Source: Povalibacter uvarum
GTDB taxonomy: Bacteria; Pseudomonadota; Gammaproteobacteria; Steroidobacterales; Steroidobacteraceae
Length of the DNA: 64,000 nucleotides
Reading direction: 5' to 3'
NCBI RefSeq assembly: GCF_014202975.1
Contig: NZ_JACHHZ010000001.1
Span: forward strand, 186,001-250,000
Shown here: piece after piece, positions 61,694 to 64,000 of the stretch
How positions within the stretch are numbered: the first letter of the stretch is position 1
Layout of the letters: each line of letters begins with the position of its first letter
Notes under the pieces: model-generated
What the model saw: the letters and a program-made list of their open reading frames with translations, nothing else
Database searches by the model: none
What the model was told of the DNA's origin: nothing
Program-made: the position numbers and the translations under genes

Positions 61694-62242
61694 TCACTTG
61701 ACCGGCTGAACTCTCAGCACATACGACGACGCACCTGAACCAGGCGCTGACCAGCTGACCGACACGACATACGTCGGCGGGTTGGTCATCAGATCGCGTG
61801 TGATTGCTCCGCTTCCGTTCGGCAGCTGCTTTTCAACCTCGTCCTGCCAGCAGGCAGCTTCCTGGGAAGCCGCGTTCAGCGGGCGCGGATCACGCGTCTC
61901 GGTCGTGCAAAGCACGCCGACAACACTGGCATAGCCTGCGCGGCCTGTTGTGTTGCGGACGATGCGATCCGACATGTCCTGCGCGAGGCGTGCTGCTTGC
62001 GCACGAGGTTCGGTGCTGATTTCCGTCTGCAAAGCTTCGCCGTAAAGCGCTGCGATGCCGATCAGCCCGATAGCGACCACCGCAATCGCCGCGATGATCT
62101 CGACGACCGTGAAGCCCGAGGCAAGCCTGGCGCTGGCGGGAGATCGGCGTGAGTGCGTTGTCTGGCCTGCGTTGAAGAGCGCCACTGGATGCGGTTTCGT
62201 TGGGGCGAAGGGGGAAGGGTACCGCGCACCGTAAGCGTTCAT
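61694..62242 (-). CDS. pilV: Type IV pilus minor pilin PilV-like
   Basis: 182 residues. The prepilin cleavage site is in 'ASGFTVVEIIAAIAVVAIGLIGIAALYG' (G43/F44, Glu at +5), giving a 43-residue leader, longer than normal. Two cysteine-containing segments follow, and the end is 'YVLRVQPVK'. ATG 62242 overlaps the fimT stop (ATGA), which supports it; an internal GTG at 62185 would shorten the leader. PilV-type proteins prime assembly of the pilus tip. No pilW, pilX or pilY1 follows. Confidence 0.8.
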   Translation of the reverse strand: MNAYGARYPSPFAPTKPHPVALFNAGQTTHSRRSPASARLASGFTVVEIIAAIAVVAIGLIGIAALYGEALQTEISTEPRAQAARLAQDMSDRIVRNTTGRAGYASVVGVLCTTETRDPRPLNAASQEAACWQDEVEKQLPNGSGAITRDLMTNPPTYVVSVSWSAPGSGASSYVLRVQPVK

Positions 62243-62790
62243 CCAGATGAACAGCGCAACGGCCGGTTGCTGGCGTCACGCTGCGAGATTCGCGGCCGGC
62301 CCACGTGATTGATGATGATGGCGCGTGCGTGCGCGCTGCCGCGCGGATCGCAGAAGATGATCGTCCCGTTCACGACGCCTTGTTCATGAGGTCTGAATGA
62401 GTAGGCGCGACGATTGGAGCTGATGTCTCCGGATTCCCATCCCTGATTGACCGATAACACCGGCTCATTGGGATCTCGCTGCGGCGGCTCGTCGCGGTCC
62501 CGGTTCACGAACACCATCCAGCCTTTGTTCCACGGCGCGGCCAGTCGCACGTCGCAGGTTTTCCCGTCGCTGGATTTGCAGATGCTCACGACCTTGGCGC
62601 GCCTGATCGCTTCGCTGCGCGCGAGGTAGAGCGAGTGAATGAACCCGTTCACCGCGGTCGTCCTGCCGGTGTCCCGCATGAGACCGGCGAACGAAGGGGT
62701 GGCCATCCCGACCACGATCCCCACAATGGCGATCACCGTGACGATCTCGACCAGCGTGAGTCCCGCCGATTGCTGACGTGTTCCGCGCAT
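62239..62790 (-). CDS. fimT: Type IV pilus minor pilin FimT/GspH-like
   Basis: 183 residues. 'MRGTRQQSAGLTLVEIVTVIAIVGIVVGMATPSF' has a short leader, the prepilin site G/L with Glu at +5 and the N-terminal hydrophobic helix. 'RTTAVNGFIHSLYLARSEAIRRAKVVSICKS' is the GspH/FimT region, which in some species binds DNA during natural transformation. The frame is open far upstream, but that extension covers the fur-family gene on the other strand and is rejected in favour of ATG 62790. Confidence 0.85.
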   Translation of the reverse strand: MRGTRQQSAGLTLVEIVTVIAIVGIVVGMATPSFAGLMRDTGRTTAVNGFIHSLYLARSEAIRRAKVVSICKSSDGKTCDVRLAAPWNKGWMVFVNRDRDEPPQRDPNEPVLSVNQGWESGDISSNRRAYSFRPHEQGVVNGTIIFCDPRGSAHARAIIINHVGRPRISQRDASNRPLRCSSG

Positions 62791-62967
62791 CCGTGCGCCC
62801 CCGGTGCCTGTCGGTTGAATCCTGAAGCGAAAGATAGGGTGCCGGCGGAGGGGTTTGCCGGAGGTTTTCTCGACGTTTGGACAGAATCTCGCGTCCGGAG
62901 GGAATCCGTTCGTACTCCGCCGGCCATCCGGCGGCTCCGGACATACCCACGGCTCCAGCAGACGGGT

Positions 62968-63456
62968 ATGCTCACTCCAATCGTTCTTCAGCCGGATTTT
63001 CGCGTGACCAGTCTGTATCAGGCCTACCCGCAGCCCTCGCTCTCGCGCCAGGCGATCGCCGAGGAATTGCAGGCTCATGGGCTCAAACCCACCGGCCAGC
63101 GCCTGCGAGTGGCGGAAATCCTGATGCGGGCGCCGACGCACATGACCGCCGACCAGATCCTGGCGGTCGTTCGGCAGAGCGGTGACCGCGTTTCCAAGGC
63201 CACGGTCTACAACACCCTGAAGGTGCTGGCCGAAACGGGCCTGGTGCGCCAGATCCACCTCGATCCGGAACGGTCGGTCTACGACTCGACCCGCGCGCCG
63301 CACCACCACTTCCACGACCTGGATACGGGCGAATTGCTCGATATTCCGCCGCAGGACATCGCATTCAGCCGCTTTCCGGAGCTGCCGGAAGGGATGGAGG
63401 CTGAATCCGTCGAAGTCGTGATCCGGCTCCGGAAGAAGCCGCTCAAGGCCCGCTAG
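62968..63456 (+). CDS. Fur-family metal-responsive regulator without cysteines
   Basis: 162 residues. 'LKPTGQRLRVAEILMRAPTHMTADQILAVVRQSGDRVSKATVYNTLKVLAETGLVRQI' is the Fur winged helix; 'YDSTRAPHHHFHDLDTGELLDI' is the metal-binding hinge. The protein has no cysteine at all, so it lacks the structural CxxC zinc sites of classical Fur/Zur/PerR, and recalls Irr-like members. The start at ATG 62968 leaves a 20-30 residue N-terminal extension; a GTG at 63004 is possible. It is divergent from fimT. Confidence 0.88.
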   Translation: MLTPIVLQPDFRVTSLYQAYPQPSLSRQAIAEELQAHGLKPTGQRLRVAEILMRAPTHMTADQILAVVRQSGDRVSKATVYNTLKVLAETGLVRQIHLDPERSVYDSTRAPHHHFHDLDTGELLDIPPQDIAFSRFPELPEGMEAESVEVVIRLRKKPLKAR

Positions 63457-63565
63457 GCCCACCAGGCCAGCGGCTGGAATCCCGGATTTGTCGATTCGGT
63501 CATTCCGGCCAGTCACCATCCGCTATCCGCTAGTCACTTCTTTCCTTATACTTCGCCCCCCTCGC

Positions 63566-63641
63566 GCCGGAGTAGCTCAGTTGGTAGAGCAGCGCATTCG
63601 TAATGCGCGGGTCGGGGGTTCAAGTCCTCTCTCCGGCACCA
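63566..63641 (+). tRNA. tRNA-Thr (anticodon CGT)
   Basis: 76 bases forming a cloverleaf: acceptor GCCGGAG/CTCCGGC, D-arm GCTC...GAGC, anticodon stem GCGCA/TGCGC with loop TTCGTAA (anticodon CGT, reading ACG), T-arm GGGGG TTCAAGT CCTCT, and encoded ACCA. Confidence 0.96.
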
Positions 63642-63655
63642 CTTTTCTCCTCGCA

Positions 63656-63674
63656 CGCCGCGCCCAGCGCGGCG
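63656..63674 (+). terminator. Hairpin after tRNA-Thr, probable terminator
   Basis: CGCCGCGC CCA GCGCGGCG forms a perfect eight-pair stem, followed by only TTTGCGTT, so termination may be weak. It lies 14 bp downstream of the tRNA and 20 bp before the next start. Confidence 0.65.
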
Positions 63675-63693
63675 TTTGCGTTATGGGGTCTTA

Positions 63694-64000
63694 GTGACGA
63701 CACCTGCCCAGTCCAGATCGAGCCGCAAGCTGACATGGGGCCGTGTATTCGTTTACCGGATCGCGGTCGGCGTGGCGATGCTCATCCTGGAGGTGCTGTT
63801 CTTCACCTGCCGGTTCCGCTACGTCGGTATCGATCGTTTCCGCAAGCTGGTCGACGAGCACGGAGCTGTCATTCCCGTCTGCTGGCACCAGCATCTGCTG
63901 ATCTGCGCGCGCTTCCTGGTCAGCAAGCACATCTCACCGCCGCTCAAACCCGGCTTCATGATTTCGCCCTCCGTCGATGGCGAAGCGCCGACCTGGCTGG
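63694..64000 (+). CDS. DUF374-type lysophospholipid acyltransferase-like protein (truncated by window end)
   Basis: Translation from GTG 63694 (GGGG upstream) gives about 102 residues open to the window edge. After a basic start there is one hydrophobic segment ('VYRIAVGVAMLILEVLFFTC') and then 'IPVCWHQHLLICA' and 'MISPSVDGEAP', the WHxH and SxSxDG motifs of DUF374, a family related to phospholipid/lipid A acyltransferases. The rest of the gene lies outside the window. Confidence 0.82.
   Translation, partial: MTTPAQSRSSRKLTWGRVFVYRIAVGVAMLILEVLFFTCRFRYVGIDRFRKLVDEHGAVIPVCWHQHLLICARFLVSKHISPPLKPGFMISPSVDGEAPTWL

Noticed and set aside
62791..63519. N-terminal extension of fimT to a start near 63519
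   Set aside because: It would run antisense through the fur-family gene, and the prepilin leader must be at the N-terminus; ATG 62790 gives the normal leader.

Overview
The window is a stretch of GC-rich Gammaproteobacterial chromosome. The order ileS-lspA-ispH next to minor type IV pilin genes, the TonB-dependent receptors of the Xanthomonas/Caulobacter style and the many short inverted repeats around CGTCATTCCCGC...GCGGGAATCC point to the Xanthomonadales/Nevskiales/Steroidobacterales neighbourhood. This placement is inference; no rRNA gene is present.

Region 1 (1-13.1 kb) is a carbohydrate-acid utilisation locus. A leftward operon (DHDPS-family lyase, enolase-superfamily dehydratase, IclR regulator) diverges from a rightward operon (TonB-dependent receptor, SDR dehydrogenase, 2-keto-3-deoxygalactonokinase, SMP-30 lactonase, GH88/GH105 unsaturated glycuronyl hydrolase, a second enolase-superfamily enzyme and a large secreted protein of unknown family). 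Together they look like import and breakdown of a uronic-acid-containing oligosaccharide through 2-keto-3-deoxy sugar acids. Region 2 (13.1-19.2 kb) holds an orphan hybrid histidine kinase, a VOC protein, a small membrane protein, a PaiB-type protein and a second TonB-dependent receptor. Region 3 (19.3-28.4 kb) is a ribose-type ABC transporter followed by deoC, a two-domain ALDH16-type aldehyde dehydrogenase and a ribokinase-family kinase, which reads as a deoxyribose (or related sugar) import and catabolism operon. A DMT exporter and a VOC protein follow.

Region 4 (29.0-50.7 kb) is the accessory and most interesting part: an island of eleven genes in alternating blocks that carry the hallmarks of NTP-dependent, self/non-self 'conflict' (immune) systems. 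It contains a DUF4062-inactive-STAND protein, a MoxR-type AAA+ ATPase, a 1678-residue membrane protein with a degenerate vWA domain, beta-propeller, apparently dead caspase-like domain and two ASH-type Ig domains, three TIR-domain proteins, a protease with the same TPR (MAP3K TRAF-binding-like) module as one of the TIR proteins, an alpha/beta hydrolase, an exported SLOG-like protein, and a DUF4062-NACHT-pentapeptide-repeat protein paired with a membrane protein. The island ends at the 3' end of a tRNA-Pro gene, but no integrase or att repeat was found.

Region 5 (50.7-64 kb) is core housekeeping: ispB, rplU-rpmA-obgE, rpsT, murJ, ribF, ileS-lspA-ispH, two minor pilin genes (pilV, fimT), a Fur-family regulator without cysteines, tRNA-Thr, and the start of a DUF374-type acyltransferase. 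Two repeat families (REP-like hairpins and a TAACCGC/CAACCGC satellite) punctuate these intergenic spaces. Functional assignments rest on motifs read by eye; no database search was run.
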